64,000 nucleotides of DNA from assembly GCF_001468265.1 (NCBI RefSeq), contig NZ_LNRZ01000001.1:434001-498000 (forward strand). The letters run 5' to 3'. This document shows, one piece after another, positions 29,254 to 37,413 of the stretch. The first letter of the stretch is position 1. The number at the start of each line of letters is the position of its first letter. This stretch comes from Sphingopyxis sp. H050 (GTDB taxonomy: Bacteria > Pseudomonadota > Alphaproteobacteria > Sphingomonadales > Sphingomonadaceae). The position numbers were made by a program, and so were the translations under genes. The notes under the pieces are model-generated. The model did no database searches, was not told the origin of the DNA, and saw only the letters and a program-made list of their open reading frames with translations.

Positions 29254-29356
29254 TTGGGGTGGGGAGCTGCCATTCCCATTTTCGTCATCCCGGACTTGAT
29301 CCGGGATCCATTGGCGCGACGGTCGCTGTGGACCCGGGATCAAGTCCGGGGTGACG
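29254..29356. repeat. Intergenic repeat upstream of polA
   Basis: The box TTGGGGTGGGGAG (29254-29266) is the same as that heading the 119-bp repeat at 16063. It is followed by a different palindrome whose arms, CGTCATCCCGGACTTGATCC (29283 on) and GGATCAAGTCCGGGGTGACG (29337-29356), are near-perfect complements. No coding feature. Confidence 0.75.
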
Positions 29357-29434
29357 ATGGTAAAGAATGTGCGCAATCGGTCGTTAGCGGGCGGTTCGTT
29401 ACGCCGATTGCAAAAAGCACGATTGGTTGTCCGG

Positions 29435-29629
29435 TCACACGCGCCCGCGCATCCGCAGAGCAATCGTGAAAGAGCAATAGAGAATAACCGCAATCGAAAT
29501 CATCCTCTTTGCGAAGTCGGCCCAGCCATAATGATCGGCCATGCCGTTCCAAATCTGGTATGGCACCAGCGCCCCCAGAAAGAGTGCCCATGGGACCAGC
29601 GCTAACGTCGCCGCTCGACTCCAGCTCAT
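29435..29629 (-). CDS. Small two-helix membrane protein, unknown function
   Basis: A 64-residue protein with two hydrophobic stretches (about 7-28, LALVPWALFLGALVPYQIW, and 43-58, MISIAVILYCSFTIAL) and a short basic end. GGGGAGGA lies about 7 bases before the ATG, an excellent ribosome binding site, which makes this a real gene rather than a chance frame. No family was recognised. It sits between polA and purT on the same strand. Confidence 0.6.
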   Translation of the reverse strand: MSWSRAATLALVPWALFLGALVPYQIWNGMADHYGWADFAKRMISIAVILYCSFTIALRMRGRV

Positions 29630-29725
29630 TTGGATATCCTCCCCAGATTGTCCTTCTCGTGCTTCCCCAATCAGCGCTGCGAACGTTCGTAACAGGTGGT
29701 TTTCTACCGATCGGCGCCTGGATCT

Positions 29726-30907
29726 TTATCGTCGATACTCGATCTTGAGTTTCGCCGCCGCCGCGACTGCTGCCGCGCGCGCGTCGTCGGTCGTTCCGTC
29801 CGCGATCCTGGCGAGCGCGACGCCCATGCGGCGCCAGGGGCGCGTCACGGGTTTGCCGAAGATGCGTGCATCGACCGAGGTTGCAGCACCGGGTGCGGTC
29901 AGCGCATCGGCGAGACCGGTGATGGTGAAATCGCTCGCGTCGCGGTCGGCGAGCAGCACCGCGCTGGCGCTGGCGTCGGGCACCGCGATGGCGGGGATCG
30001 GCAGGCCGAGGATGGCGCGGGCATGAAGGTCGAATTCGGACAGCGCTTGCGAGATCAGCGTCACCATGCCGGTGTCGTGCGGCCGCGGGCTGAGTTCGGA
30101 GAAGATCACCTCGTCGCCCTTCACGAAGAATTCGACGCCGAAGATGCCGTGCCCGCCGAGGGCATCGACCACCTTGGTCGCCATGGCCTCGGCCGAGCGC
30201 AGCGCCGCATCCGACATCGCCGCGGGCTGCCAGCTTTCGCGATAGTCGCCGCGTTCCTGCCGGTGGCCGATCGGCGGGCAGAAGGCGACGCCGTCCTTGT
30301 GGCGCACGGTCAGCAACGTGATCTCGTAATCAAAGTCGATGAACGCCTCGGCGATGACGCGGAGGCGATCGCCGCGCATCCCCGCGGCGGCGTAGTCCCA
30401 TGCGGCGTCGATGCCGCCCGCATCCTTGACCGTGCTCTGGCCCTTGCCCGACGAGGACATCACCGGCTTCACGACGAGCGGAAAGCCGATGCGCGCGGCG
30501 GCGGCGGCGAGTTCCTCGCGGCTCGTCGCATATTCGAAGGTCGAGGTCCTGAGGCCGAGTTCGCTCGCGGCGAGATCGCGGATCGCGTCCCGGTTCATCG
30601 TCAACTGCGCGGCGCGCGCCGAGGGCACGACGTGGAAACCCTCGGCCTCGACCTCTGCGAGGATCTCGGTGCGGATCGCCTCGACCTCGGGGACGATATG
30701 GTCGGGCCGGTGCTTTTCGATCGTCGCGCGGAGCGCCTCGCCGTCGAGCATCGAGAAAACCTCGAACGCATCGGCGACCTGCATCGCCGGCGCGCCCGCA
30801 TAGCTGTCGCAAGCGATGACATGGCAGCCGAGCCGCTTGGCCGAGATCACGAACTCGCGGCCGAGCTCGCCCGAACCGAGCAGCAGGATTTTGGCGGTGG
30901 GGGTCAT
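29726..30907 (-). CDS. purT: Formate-dependent phosphoribosylglycinamide formyltransferase
   Basis: PurT uses ATP and formate to formylate glycinamide ribonucleotide in purine synthesis. The 393-residue ATP-grasp protein shows the start [23 protein letters not shown], the [12 protein letters not shown] segment, the ATP-grasp loop [14 protein letters not shown], and the metal-binding end [20 protein letters not shown]. Length is typical. A likely single gene, 69 bp downstream of the MFS gene on the same strand. Confidence 0.95.
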   Translation of the reverse strand: MTPTAKILLLGSGELGREFVISAKRLGCHVIACDSYAGAPAMQVADAFEVFSMLDGEALRATIEKHRPDHIVPEVEAIRTEILAEVEAEGFHVVPSARAAQLTMNRDAIRDLAASELGLRTSTFEYATSREELAAAAARIGFPLVVKPVMSSSGKGQSTVKDAGGIDAAWDYAAAGMRGDRLRVIAEAFIDFDYEITLLTVRHKDGVAFCPPIGHRQERGDYRESWQPAAMSDAALRSAEAMATKVVDALGGHGIFGVEFFVKGDEVIFSELSPRPHDTGMVTLISQALSEFDLHARAILGLPIPAIAVPDASASAVLLADRDASDFTITGLADALTAPGAATSVDARIFGKPVTRPWRRMGVALARIADGTTDDARAAAVAAAAKLKIEYRR

Positions 30908-30976
30908 GGCTGGGGCTTTCGTCGCTGGCGTTCGCCGCGCTCTAGTGCCGCGCGGCGGGATTCGCCAGAGGGTCGC

Positions 30977-32212
30977 TCAAAGCTCGATCGCCTCGATCCT
31001 GGGAATGATCGTCCACCACAGCAATCCGCCGAGCAGCGACAGACCCGCCGCGGCGGCGAAGGCATAGCCATAGCCGCCAAGATAATCGACGATCAGGCCG
31101 GTGACGATCGGGCCGATGATGCCCGAAATATTGCCAAAGGCGTTCTGGATGCCGACCCAGCTTCCCGCGGCGCGCGGCCCGGCGAAAATCTGGGCGATCG
31201 CGAACAGGTTCGTCGCGATCAGCCCGGTGCCGAGGCCCGCCACCGCCAGCCACAGGCCGAGCGTCACCGGGTTGTCGCTGAGGGCGATTCCGGCGATGGC
31301 CGCCGCGGTCGCGGTCTGCCCGCCGATCATCAGCCAACGGCGAAGCTCGCCTTCGTCGGCGCCGCGCTGGACCATGCGGTCCGAAATCCAGCCGCCCGCC
31401 AGCGCGACGATACCCTGCGTCGTGAAGCTCAGCGTGGTCAGCGCCGTCATCTCGCCGATCGAATAGCCGCGCGTATTGACGAGGTAGAGCGGCAGCCAGG
31501 CGAGCAGGAAGTAAAAGCCGTAGTTCGACAGGAAATGGACGATGCCCATCCGCCACAAGGTCGGAACGCGCATCAGCCGCCGCATCGACAGCCGCTCGCC
31601 GGGTTCGGCCGCGAAAGTCTTTGCCCGCAGGGGCGCGGAGGCGATCTGCCAGGGGATCAGCCAGATCAGCGTGCCCAGCCCGAAAATCCAGAAGACCGAG
31701 CGCCAACCCCATTCGCCGAGAATCGCTCCCCCGAGGAGGACCCCGAGCGCCGGGCCGAAGGCGAGCGCGGCGGAGACCGACGCGTTGGCGATGCCGCGGC
31801 GTTCGATCGGCACTTCGGCCGCGAAAATCTTGCTGCTGCCCGGAAAGGCGATGCTCTCGCCAAGGCCGAGGAACAAGCGGAGCAAAATCAGCGATGCGAG
31901 ACCGCCAACGAAGCCGGTGAGCGCGGTGCTGACGGCCCAGATCGCGACGCCGAGCGCGAAGACGCGGTAGACGCAGAAACGGTCGCAAAGCCAGCCGACG
32001 AAGAGGCAGGCGGGGGCGTAGACCCAGAAGAAGGCTGACACCGCGAGGCCGAAGCCGGTGGCGGACAGCTGGAGCTCGTCCTTCATCAGCGGCGCGGCGA
32101 CGCCGATCGCGCCGCGGTCGATATAGTTGAGCAGCAACGACAGCGCGATCAGCCCGACGACCCATGTCAGCCGCCCGCCGCCTATCCGCTGGCCCATCGG
32201 TTGCGTCGCCAT
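30977..32212 (-). CDS. MFS transporter, anion:cation symporter type
   Basis: A 411-residue protein with about twelve membrane helices. It matches the ACS branch of the major facilitator superfamily (hexuronate/phthalate permease-like), with NYIDRGAIGVAAPLMKDELQ in helix 1 and the loop 2-3 motif GWLCDRF. Members move organic anions with a proton or cation. It lies in the core part, outside the predicted island, so a link to the aromatic genes is not implied by position. Confidence 0.85.
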   Translation of the reverse strand: MATQPMGQRIGGGRLTWVVGLIALSLLLNYIDRGAIGVAAPLMKDELQLSATGFGLAVSAFFWVYAPACLFVGWLCDRFCVYRVFALGVAIWAVSTALTGFVGGLASLILLRLFLGLGESIAFPGSSKIFAAEVPIERRGIANASVSAALAFGPALGVLLGGAILGEWGWRSVFWIFGLGTLIWLIPWQIASAPLRAKTFAAEPGERLSMRRLMRVPTLWRMGIVHFLSNYGFYFLLAWLPLYLVNTRGYSIGEMTALTTLSFTTQGIVALAGGWISDRMVQRGADEGELRRWLMIGGQTATAAAIAGIALSDNPVTLGLWLAVAGLGTGLIATNLFAIAQIFAGPRAAGSWVGIQNAFGNISGIIGPIVTGLIVDYLGGYGYAFAAAAGLSLLGGLLWWTIIPRIEAIEL

Positions 32213-32272
32213 CCCCGTGCCTCCCCAAAGCCCGGACGTTGGGTATCACAGGCGTTCGCCGGCGCTAGCGAA

Positions 32273-32755
32273 TTATTGCGGCCAGCGGTCGGTGTCGTGG
32301 TCGGGGTGCTGGTGGTTGCTCGCGCTGATCGCGGCGACATGGGCGCTCATCGTCGCTTCGGTCGTCCCCTCGGCTTTCAGCGGCAGGTCGTCGAAGACAG
32401 CCAGCCGGCCTTCGTTGCCGAACTGCACTTTCGGGGCAAATTTGTGGGGTTCGTCGAACGACCCCGTGGTCAGGTTGATGTGCCCGCTTTCGTGATAATC
32501 GTAAGTGAGAGGCGTGCCGCAGTCGCGGCAGAAACCGCGCGAAGCCTTGTCCGAGCTGGCGAAGGTCGCGGGCGCGCCGCGCGTCCAGGCCAGTGCGTCG
32601 CGCGGCACCCCGATCAGCGCCGCGAAGAAATTGCCCGCCGCCTTCTGGCACATGCGGCAATGGCAGATATGCGAAGTGTCGAGCACCGCCGTGACGTGCC
32701 AGCGCACCGCGCCGCACTGGCACCCGCCCGACGCTTCGGTCTCGATGCGGTCCAT
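32273..32755 (-). CDS. GFA/CENP-V family zinc protein
   Basis: A 160-residue protein with the zinc-binding cysteine pattern of the glutathione-dependent formaldehyde-activating (GFA) family: GGCQCGAVRW near the N-terminus, CHCRMCQKAAG in the middle and FCRDCGTPL after it. The family is broad and most members do not have a proven formaldehyde-glutathione role. It is the last clearly chromosomal gene before the predicted island edge 118 bp upstream. Confidence 0.88.
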   Translation of the reverse strand: MDRIETEASGGCQCGAVRWHVTAVLDTSHICHCRMCQKAAGNFFAALIGVPRDALAWTRGAPATFASSDKASRGFCRDCGTPLTYDYHESGHINLTTGSFDEPHKFAPKVQFGNEGRLAVFDDLPLKAEGTTEATMSAHVAAISASNHQHPDHDTDRWPQ

Positions 32756-32873
32756 ATGGTCCTCCTCAATCGATCAGGCCGATGATGCCCGCCCGGATGA
32801 TCCTAACGATTGCCGCCATTCGCAGGCCGCCAGCGGCTGACTGTCGATACCAGCCAGCGCCGCGACGCCGGCA

Positions 32874-32891
32874 TCATTCCCACTCAATAAT
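32874..32891 (-). other. Orphan guaA 3'-end sequence, candidate distal att site
   Basis: Read on the minus strand the sequence ATTATTGAGTGGGAATGA encodes I-I-E-W-E-stop, the conserved C-terminus of GMP synthase, but no guaA gene is attached to it. The core GAGTGGGA (32878-32885) is the known direct repeat used by guaA-specific genomic islands. It marks the change from housekeeping to catabolic genes, and an AT-rich stretch follows. Confidence 0.6.
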
Positions 32892-33856
32892 TTTCTAAGG
32901 CGTAACGCACTGAAAATAAGTCCAAAAAAAATATTTGGTCCGAAATGACCGAACTGCGGCCCGTCAAAAACCTACGCTTTTGAAAAATAGAGAGAAATTC
33001 CTCGATTCGACCGTGTCGCGAATTCGGAACCTATCGATAACTATCGGCTCGCCTCGGAGCGCGGCCGAGGTCCGAAATTGGGCACGGATTTGCGCGAATT
33101 TGCAACGGTTTTCTCCAAGGGGTAGCGCTGTTGCTGTGACATTCGGCGCTTATCGCAACCGCGCTTCCAGCCGCTCGTCGACCATCGACTGCCGCGAATC
33201 GCCGGGTCGGAATGTGCCGCACAAATTTCCCACCAAGAGGTTTGAACGCGCTTCCCCATCCAGCATTTGGCTGTCCGGTGCGCGCCCCCGCAATCAAATG
33301 CTCGCTCGAGCAAGCAGACGTCGGAGAATGGCAGCGTCCTGAACGTAGCGCCTTGAGCTCGGGATCAGTCTTTGTCCGATGCGATGTCTTAGCGGGGCGA
33401 GGCGCCGCTGATTGACAGGTTTGGCATAATGTGCAACGATTTTCCTTGAGGACAATGGTCTGATTCTGGGAGGTGGATTTGCCGCGATCGTCGCCGCCAC
33501 CATATTGCCGTGTGCATTCAACGGCGGGTGTATCATGCGCCGAAGGGCCGATATTCGAGATCAAGGTAAGGGCCGATGGCAAGCCGCTGTCGTTTGCCGA
33601 GGCCTATCCTCGAGCCCACCCTCTCCTGAAGCGTCTTGCACGGCCCTCGGAATAGCGATGCTTGCCGATGTGGCTCCGCGAGCTCCGGAAGAGTGTCTTG
33701 CGCGGTGCACGCCTGCTCACGACCCCGCGCGGAAATAGAGACTTGTTGTCGTTCTGAATCAACCACTTGACTGTTAGATTTGGGCTGCCCTTTCCAACAG
33801 GCTTGTTTCGAATCAAAACAAACAGTATGGACGGACTGAAACTATGGAAGGCGCTC
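32892..33856. other. Mostly non-coding island edge
   Basis: About 960 bp without a gene I can name. 32886-33000 is AT-rich compared with the rest of the window. A frame at 33473-33655 (TTG start) ends with GPIFEIKVRADGKPLSFAEA and could be a remnant of a gene, but nothing supports a function. A TTGACA at 33412 and the shared CATAATGTGCAA motif at 33425 lie just before it. The long frames on either strand between 32935 and 33582 have no protein-like features. Confidence 0.5.
33423..33437 (+). promoter_or_regulatory. GTGCAAC motif shared with the 55.6-kb promoter region
   Basis: GGCATAATGTGCAAC shares the 12-mer CATAATGTGCAA with the minus strand at the block 2/block 3 divergent promoter. It lies about 420 bp before the first catabolic gene, so it may control block 1 through a long leader or an unrecognised small gene. 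Confidence 0.45.
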
Positions 33857-34717
33857 ATGCTAGAGCAGTTGCGGTTCATTCGGGTCCCATGCCCCATGCT
33901 CGATGAAGCGGCGCGCCACGCCGTGGAGATTGTGGGCCTGGAGCGTGTCGACCAGGTGCCCAATGGGGAACGTTTTCGTTCGGATGCCCGATACTATAGC
34001 CTCGAGTTCGATGCCTCGGGACAGACGACGCGCCCTGTGGTGGGCATCTCGCTCCGGACTGTCGAACAATTGGACGCGCTTTCGGAGCAGCTACCGAAGC
34101 TGGGATGGCGAGCCGAGACGATACCATATGAGCTATGCCGGGCGCGCCGTTACCATGCCGGACTCAGCTGCCGCGACCTCAGCGGCAATTGCATCGAGCT
34201 CGTCGTACGTCCCGAAGATAGCGGTCGACGCTATTTTCCGTCCCGAGACGCGGGAATTCTCGGTCTGAACCAGGTCATATTGGGTTGTCTCGATCCCGCT
34301 TCCGATGCTGAAGTCTGGGTCGAGGCCTTTGGCGCGCGCATCACTGACCGGGTCGGGGACGCGGTCTACCTCAGCTGGGACGGGCAGCATCATCGCGTGA
34401 TGCTCGTCCCGACAAAGCGCGACAGCTTTCTCGTTGGCGGATACGAGGTCGAGAGCATCGATGCCGTGATGCAATCGAGCTATTTTCTCCTGGAGCGCCA
34501 GGTCGCCATCGTTCGAGGTCCGGGCAAGGATCCGGCGAGCGGCGAAATCTTCCTGACTTTCAGCAGTCCGGTACCGGGCTTCTACTTCTCCTATTCGACT
34601 GGGTCCGTTCCTCTTCCGCAAGGCTCGCGACCTCGCCAGTTCGCCGACCTGCCGTCGTCACGGTGCAGTTGGGGGTCCACCTCCGAACTCGTTGAACTGG
34701 GAGGTTCGGCGTTATGA
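33857..34717 (+). CDS. VOC-superfamily protein, extradiol dioxygenase fold without metal ligands
   Basis: A 286-residue two-domain vicinal-oxygen-chelate protein related to the next gene. Compared with type I extradiol dioxygenases, the first metal histidine is Q (GLNQVIL), the second is V (SFLVGGYEV), and the glutamate is S (GFYFSYS). The active-site histidine and tyrosine of the C-terminal domain are D and T (GPGKDP, IFLTF). It therefore should not bind iron in the usual way and is probably a structural or regulatory partner. ATG 33857 has GGAAGG 5 bases upstream. It overlaps the next gene by 4 bp, which supports a joint role. Confidence 0.75.
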   Translation: MLEQLRFIRVPCPMLDEAARHAVEIVGLERVDQVPNGERFRSDARYYSLEFDASGQTTRPVVGISLRTVEQLDALSEQLPKLGWRAETIPYELCRARRYHAGLSCRDLSGNCIELVVRPEDSGRRYFPSRDAGILGLNQVILGCLDPASDAEVWVEAFGARITDRVGDAVYLSWDGQHHRVMLVPTKRDSFLVGGYEVESIDAVMQSSYFLLERQVAIVRGPGKDPASGEIFLTFSSPVPGFYFSYSTGSVPLPQGSRPRQFADLPSSRCSWGSTSELVELGGSAL

Positions 34718-35571
34718 CAATCGGCATTCTCGATATCGCGTACACACGGCTCAAGACCCCTGATCTCGAGCATGCTGCGGACTTCGCGACCCGCATTCTC
34801 GGACTCGAGGTTGTCGATCGCGCACGCGGTCGCGGATCCTTTCGGTCCGACCATCGCATGTGCACGATGAGTTACGAAACCGGCGATCCGGCCGAGACGG
34901 TCGTTGGCTTCGAACTCGCCAGTGGCACGGACCTCGAGAGTGCGGCCACGACGCTCGAGGCGCTCGGGCACGCGGTGCGGCGCGGATCGCACGAGGAGCG
35001 CGAACAACGTTGCGTCATCGACTTCATATCATTCCGCGATGCGGGGGGCGCGCAAATCGAATTCGCGGTCGCTCCCCAGGTCTCGGGGCGCGGCGCGACA
35101 TTAAGTCGCGATGCCGGAATCACGGGCTTCAGCCACGTCGGATTGTTCAGTAGCGACCCGGCGCGCGACGAACATTTCTGGACCCAGGTCTGCAACGCGC
35201 GCGTGAGCGATCGCGTCGGCGAGCTCCCGCTGCTGCGACTGAGCCAGATTCATCACAGCATCGCGCTGGTGCCGTCGGATCGTTCCGGAATCCAGCATAT
35301 CAATCACCAAGTGGAGTCGATCGACGACGTCCAACGCAGCTATTCGCTGCTTCGGCAGCACAAGGTTCCAATCGTGTTCGGTCCCGGTCGGCACCCGACC
35401 TCAGGGGCGCGGTTCGTTTACTTCGAGGGTCCTGACGGAATGGTCTTCGAATATTCCGTTGGGGTCCGGGAGGTCGATGAGGAGACATACAGGGAGCGTC
35501 AGTTCGGGTTCGAGCCGAGGAGCTTCTGCATGTGGGGTGCCTCGCCGAAGATGAAGGAGCTGTCGAGCTAA
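34714..35571 (+). CDS. VOC-family type I extradiol dioxygenase
   Basis: A 285-residue protein with two VOC domains. The C-terminal domain has all expected residues of type I extradiol enzymes: metal ligands H in GFSHVGL, H in GIQHINHQV and E in VFEYSVG, plus the active-site histidines in IHHSIAL and PGRHPTS and tyrosine in RFVYFEG. It should cleave a catechol-type ring next to the hydroxyls; the substrate is unknown. The start overlaps the ligand-less paralogue upstream (ATGA), so the two are made together. Confidence 0.8.
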   Translation: MTIGILDIAYTRLKTPDLEHAADFATRILGLEVVDRARGRGSFRSDHRMCTMSYETGDPAETVVGFELASGTDLESAATTLEALGHAVRRGSHEEREQRCVIDFISFRDAGGAQIEFAVAPQVSGRGATLSRDAGITGFSHVGLFSSDPARDEHFWTQVCNARVSDRVGELPLLRLSQIHHSIALVPSDRSGIQHINHQVESIDDVQRSYSLLRQHKVPIVFGPGRHPTSGARFVYFEGPDGMVFEYSVGVREVDEETYRERQFGFEPRSFCMWGASPKMKELSS

Positions 35572-35682
35572 ATGTCCGCGGCCTTGGGCTCGCGGTGCCT
35601 GCGAGCGTAGCCGGGGCACATCGATTTCAAATCTTGAAGCAAACGATAACGCGCCGGTGGAGCGCTAGAGGAAGGACGGGAG

Positions 35683-36873
35683 ATGACGGGTCAGGAGGCG
35701 TATCAGCGAGACATTGTCTGGCCGGCAAATTACAATGAGATCCCCAAGGAGATATTCGTTCGGCAGGATCTCTATCAAGCCGAGATCAACCGGATTTTTC
35801 GGGGGCCGGAATGGCATCCCGTCGCGCATGAAAGCGAGGTGCCGCTCCCCGGCGACTTCAAGACCTGCAATCTCGCGGACGTCCCCCTCCTGATCATCAG
35901 GGGCGAGGACGGGAAGGTCAGGGCCTTCTACAACGCCTGCTCGCATCGCAGCAACCAGATCGAGGTCAAACCGTCCGGCAATCGGACCGAATTCGAATGT
36001 CCCTATCATCGCTGGCTGTTCAATAGCGCAGGCGAGCTGGTCGGTTGTCCGAACCAGCGCGAGTTCACGCCCGGGTTCGACAAGAAGGACTATCCGCTGG
36101 CTCAGCCGCGTCAGGAATCATTGGGCGGACTCCTGTTCGTCACCTTGTCGCCCGAGACCGACAGCCTCGACGATTTCCTGCAGGAAGCCAAGACCTCGCT
36201 GATGGATATCATGGGCGGTGACGGTCGCCTCAGGTTGATCGGCTACCACCGGGTCCGATATCTCACCAACTGGAAGGCCTACAGCGACAACGACGGCTAT
36301 CATCCGCCGCTTCTGCACCAGGCGTTCACCATGCTTAATTGGCAGGGCGGTGCCGGCAGACAATATGCGACGACCGGTCGTGGGCATTATTGTATCGATA
36401 CGGAACTCACCGTCCCGAAGCCGACCAGCGTCATTCGCGACACCTCCGTAATCGAGTTCCGTGACGAAGGGCGCCCGAAGCGGTCAAGCGTTCTTGCGCT
36501 CTTTCCGATGCTCGTCGCGTCGAATTATCTCAACGTCATCAGCATTCGATTTGCCACGCCGGTCGCGATCGATGAGGTCGAGGTAAATTACGCCTATTTC
36601 GCCCATCAGGACGATGACGAGGAAATGGTGCGCCACCGTATCCGCCAAAGCTCCAATGCGATCGGGCCGTCCGGCCTGATCAGCATGGAGGATGCGTCGG
36701 TTTTTCACCGGGTGCACATCGGGAATCGCACGCCGGGCAAGGCCGTCTTCCAGAAAGGTGTGACCGATCCCTCGCGCCTCAGCTTCGAATTTCGGCAGAA
36801 TGACGAAAGCGGCAATCTTCCCCACTGGGAATATTACCGGGCGGCGATGGGCTTCCGGAGGACGGCGGCATGA
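35683..36873 (+). CDS. Rieske oxygenase A, large (alpha) subunit
   Basis: A 396-residue aromatic-ring-hydroxylating oxygenase alpha subunit. The Rieske cluster ligands are C86, H88, C106 and H109 (CSHRSN ... CPYHRW). The mononuclear iron site is D204 (bridging), H207 and H212 in DNDGYHPPLLH. The stretch between NWK and the bridging aspartate is two residues shorter than in canonical members. Substrate unknown; the protein is closer in layout to oxygenase C than to the benzoate-type subunits B and D. A clear GGGAG precedes the ATG. The stop overlaps the beta subunit start. Electron donors are not encoded nearby. Confidence 0.9.
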   Translation: MTGQEAYQRDIVWPANYNEIPKEIFVRQDLYQAEINRIFRGPEWHPVAHESEVPLPGDFKTCNLADVPLLIIRGEDGKVRAFYNACSHRSNQIEVKPSGNRTEFECPYHRWLFNSAGELVGCPNQREFTPGFDKKDYPLAQPRQESLGGLLFVTLSPETDSLDDFLQEAKTSLMDIMGGDGRLRLIGYHRVRYLTNWKAYSDNDGYHPPLLHQAFTMLNWQGGAGRQYATTGRGHYCIDTELTVPKPTSVIRDTSVIEFRDEGRPKRSSVLALFPMLVASNYLNVISIRFATPVAIDEVEVNYAYFAHQDDDEEMVRHRIRQSSNAIGPSGLISMEDASVFHRVHIGNRTPGKAVFQKGVTDPSRLSFEFRQNDESGNLPHWEYYRAAMGFRRTAA

Positions 36874-37364
36874 GCAAGTTGAGCCTGGAAGAGCTGGCCA
36901 GCCTCGACGTGCTGCAAGCCGCCTATATCTCCGCACTCGACGGCAAGGCGATGAAGGCCTGGCTTGATACTTTCGACGATGACCCGGATGCGAGTTACAT
37001 TTGCACGGCCCGAAACGACGTCGAATGCGGCCTGAAGGTGGCAATGATGCTCGACGATTGTCGAGACAGGCTCATAGACCGCTGTACCTTCATCGAGGAT
37101 ATCTGGGCCGGGACGTTTCAGGATTACCGGACGCGCCACTTTTCGCAGCGCGTAACAGCCGAACGGCGCGAAGACGGCAGCGTGGCGATGTCGTCGAATT
37201 TTTCGGTGATTTTCACGCCGGACGACACCGGGCTGCCGCAGCAACTCGCGACAGGGACATACGAAGACATCATCCGGATGGATGGCGGTCGATGCCGCTT
37301 CCTGTCGCGGACCGCCGTGACCGACAATTCGGTCCTGCCGCGGTACCTCGTGTTCCCGCTCTGA
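36870..37364 (+). CDS. Rieske oxygenase A, small (beta) subunit
   Basis: A 164-residue protein of the ring-hydroxylating beta subunit family (SnoaL-like cone fold). Family features include an N-terminal helix (LDVLQAAYISALDGKAMKAWLDTF), YICTARNDVECG and the C-terminal FLSRTAVTDNS ... RYLVFPL. Beta subunits are structural and help shape substrate range. The ATGA overlap with the alpha subunit implies coupled translation in an alpha3beta3 complex. Confidence 0.85.
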   Translation: MSKLSLEELASLDVLQAAYISALDGKAMKAWLDTFDDDPDASYICTARNDVECGLKVAMMLDDCRDRLIDRCTFIEDIWAGTFQDYRTRHFSQRVTAERREDGSVAMSSNFSVIFTPDDTGLPQQLATGTYEDIIRMDGGRCRFLSRTAVTDNSVLPRYLVFPL

Positions 37365-37413
37365 GGGGCGAACGGCATTTACAAAAAATATATGACGAGG
37401 AGGAGGACGGGGA

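Noticed and set aside
25522..29469. A 1315-codon open frame on the plus strand
   Set aside because: It lies opposite polA, whose motifs are all intact. The translation is rich in Arg, Ala, Gly and Asp with no recognisable domain; it is a by-product of high GC third positions in polA.
32935..33582. Open frames of 135 and 183 codons at the island edge
   Set aside because: Examined for integrase or excisionase remnants; neither has the tyrosine recombinase R-H-R-Y pattern or any protein-like features.
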